Below, piece by piece: positions 33,476 to 34,378 of a DNA stretch of 34,378 nucleotides. Position 1 is the stretch's first letter. Each line of letters begins with the position of its first letter. Under the pieces are notes generated by a model. That model saw only the letters and a list, made by a program, of their open reading frames with translations, was not told the origin of the DNA and did no database searches. A program made the position numbers and the translations under genes. Location: positions 1 to 34,378 of the forward strand of contig JAHEIV010000002.1 in the NCBI GenBank assembly GCA_024639205.1, written 5' to 3'. Origin of the DNA: Deltaproteobacteria bacterium (GTDB lineage: Bacteria; Desulfobacterota; Desulfobacteria; Desulfobacterales; SG8-13).

Positions 33476-33504
33476 TTGCAACCACCGGGCGCTGAAGTTA
33501 CAAT
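33476..33504 (+). promoter_or_regulatory. Candidate sigma-70 promoter of the last gene
   Basis: TTGCAA (33476-33481), exactly 17 bp, and TACAAT (33499-33504) make a near-consensus promoter 145 bp before the start of the last gene. Confidence 0.5.
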
Positions 33505-33649
33505 AGACAATGTATTTTTTTGTATTGCTTTAGCATTACAAATGCGAACCGATTCCGATTTTTCCGCCCAAGCAATGCCATATCGTCCCTGATTCTTTTC
33601 TGGGCAGGGTCTTGGCAGTCATCCGGTCAGTGTGAAGGAAGATTCAGAC

Positions 33650-34378
33650 ATGCAGCGGTCCGCGACCCGCGGTCAGAAAAAAGCGCCTCCGACTGGGGGC
33701 ATTGGTGTGATTCAGCAGCGGATATTCGGCCTTCCCGTTGATCGCAAGGTCTTGTTTTCCAACCATAATAAAGCATATCGCAAGAGAATCGAAAAACGTC
33801 AGCGCAATCTGATCATTCGGGTCACATTCTTAAAGCCCTTTGTTCGCAGCACGGAAAAGATCCTCTGCATTACCACCTGCTATTCACCGGTTACGTTTTT
33901 CGAAAAAACAGGGATCGGATGGATCTTCGTTTACTTGAAAAGATCCCTGCTCGTGTTTACCGATCAGCGTATCCTTCACGTTCCGACCACACCGTCATAC
34001 AAGTACCGGCAATCCGTTGCTGAAATTCCTTATGCCGGCTGCAGCTCCGTTCAGATGAAGGGTCGGTCCCTGGTTATCACTTACAAACGACGGGGAATCG
34101 TTGAAACGTTTTTCAGCCTGGCCGGCAGAGAAAAGAAAAAAATCGGCCAACTGCTCAAGAGCGTATCAATGGCAGGTGAAGCACCTCAAACATCCGGCAG
34201 AACCCATCTTTGTCCCAAGTGTGGCGGTGGTTTGCCGACCCCCGGTAAGCCCTGCGACAGTTGCGGATTGAAGTTCAAAAAAGGTTACGCGGCGGCGCTG
34301 CTGGCGCTGCTCTTTCCCGGAGGCGGATACTTTTATGTCCGGCAGTATGCGTTGGGTACGATGGCAGCGCTGCTGGAG
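33650..34378 (+). CDS. Protein with zinc ribbon and hydrophobic C-terminus, 3' end outside window
   Basis: The frame is open from ATG 33650, after AAGGA at 33635-33639, to the window edge (243 codons visible, not closed). Residues about 60-170 hold beta-rich segments (LLVFTDQRILHVP, SLVITYKRRG) like a bacterial PH-type domain; TDQRI before a beta strand is typical of such domains. A zinc ribbon follows with CPKC at 188-191 and CDSC at 202-205. A hydrophobic segment with ALLALLFPGGGYFYV at about 215-230 looks like the start of a TM2-like or other membrane domain. The N-terminus is basic (RKRIEKRQR). The overall design suggests a membrane-associated stress or envelope protein. No gene name is justified. 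Confidence 0.75.
   Translation, partial: MQRSATRGQKKAPPTGGIGVIQQRIFGLPVDRKVLFSNHNKAYRKRIEKRQRNLIIRVTFLKPFVRSTEKILCITTCYSPVTFFEKTGIGWIFVYLKRSLLVFTDQRILHVPTTPSYKYRQSVAEIPYAGCSSVQMKGRSLVITYKRRGIVETFFSLAGREKKKIGQLLKSVSMAGEAPQTSGRTHLCPKCGGGLPTPGKPCDSCGLKFKKGYAAALLALLFPGGGYFYVRQYALGTMAALLE

Larger units (their letters stand above)
33123..33649. other. 527-bp gap: one possible small ORF, promoter, otherwise non-coding
   Basis: Apart from the 58-codon frame at 33151-33327 and the promoter at 33476-33504, nothing is recognised. The part from 33410 is AT-rich, with runs such as TGTATTTTTTTGTATTGC near 33511. Confidence 0.5.

Noticed and set aside
1..34378. CRISPR array, tRNA or rRNA genes, insertion sequences, phage genes
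   Set aside because: Looked for on both strands; no regular direct-repeat array, no tRNA-like cloverleaf or rRNA stretch, and no transposase or integrase motif was seen.

Overview
The window looks like chromosomal DNA from a Gram-negative, respiring bacterium, most likely an uncultured member of the Desulfobacterota (old Deltaproteobacteria) or a close relative. This is inferred from gene content: an alternative complex III operon joined to a cbb3-type oxidase, a REC-DUF4388-GAF regulator, lipoproteins, and a PrkA / DUF444 / SpoVR / second-PrkA cluster. There is no rRNA, tRNA, CRISPR array, transposase or phage gene.

Layout. (1) 1-2686: the 3' part of a GGDEF diguanylate cyclase and a response regulator with a DUF4388-like and a GAF domain. 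(2) 2830-5331: an M1 zinc aminopeptidase. A 591-bp gap with stem-loops but no recognisable gene follows. (3) 5923-19145: a respiratory cluster on the plus strand. It holds actB, actC, actD, actF and a five-motif cytochrome resembling ActA. Next come ccoN, a CcoO fused to a second cytochrome c domain, a CcoS-like protein, a two-helix protein resembling CcoQ plus the CcoP membrane anchor, an unknown one-helix protein with an internal tandem duplication, an ActE-like cytochrome c, and the copper ATPase CcoI. Most genes are coupled by short overlaps. (4) 19592-27447: prkA, yeaH-like (DUF444), spoVR and a second, divergent PrkA-like kinase. (5) 27551-29030, minus strand: a small Cys-rich protein, then a TauE/DsbD-like membrane protein and a FixH-like exported protein that overlap each other and probably serve copper handling for the oxidase. 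(6) 29283-31265: a UbiE/MenG methyltransferase and an extended SDR (NAD-dependent epimerase family). (7) 31336-32301, minus strand: an arginine deiminase/amidinotransferase-superfamily enzyme. (8) 32559 to the end: a lipoprotein, a possible 58-residue ORF, and a gene cut by the window edge that encodes a protein with a zinc ribbon and a hydrophobic C-terminus.

How it fits together. Quinol made by dehydrogenases, with the quinone ring methylated by the UbiE/MenG enzyme, would be oxidised by ACIII. Electrons would pass through its c-type hemes straight to the cbb3 oxidase. The actE-like gene lies beyond the oxidase genes, so the cluster reads as one unit and suggests a physical ACIII-cbb3 supercomplex. 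CcoI, CcoS and the FixH-like/TauE-like pair would supply copper and assemble the oxidase.

The most unusual points are the rearranged ACIII-cbb3 operon with a reduced or redistributed CcoP, the changed heme-ligand motifs in the ActA- and ActE-like cytochromes, the intact N-terminal four-cysteine motif in ActB, and the internal duplication in the unknown operon protein.
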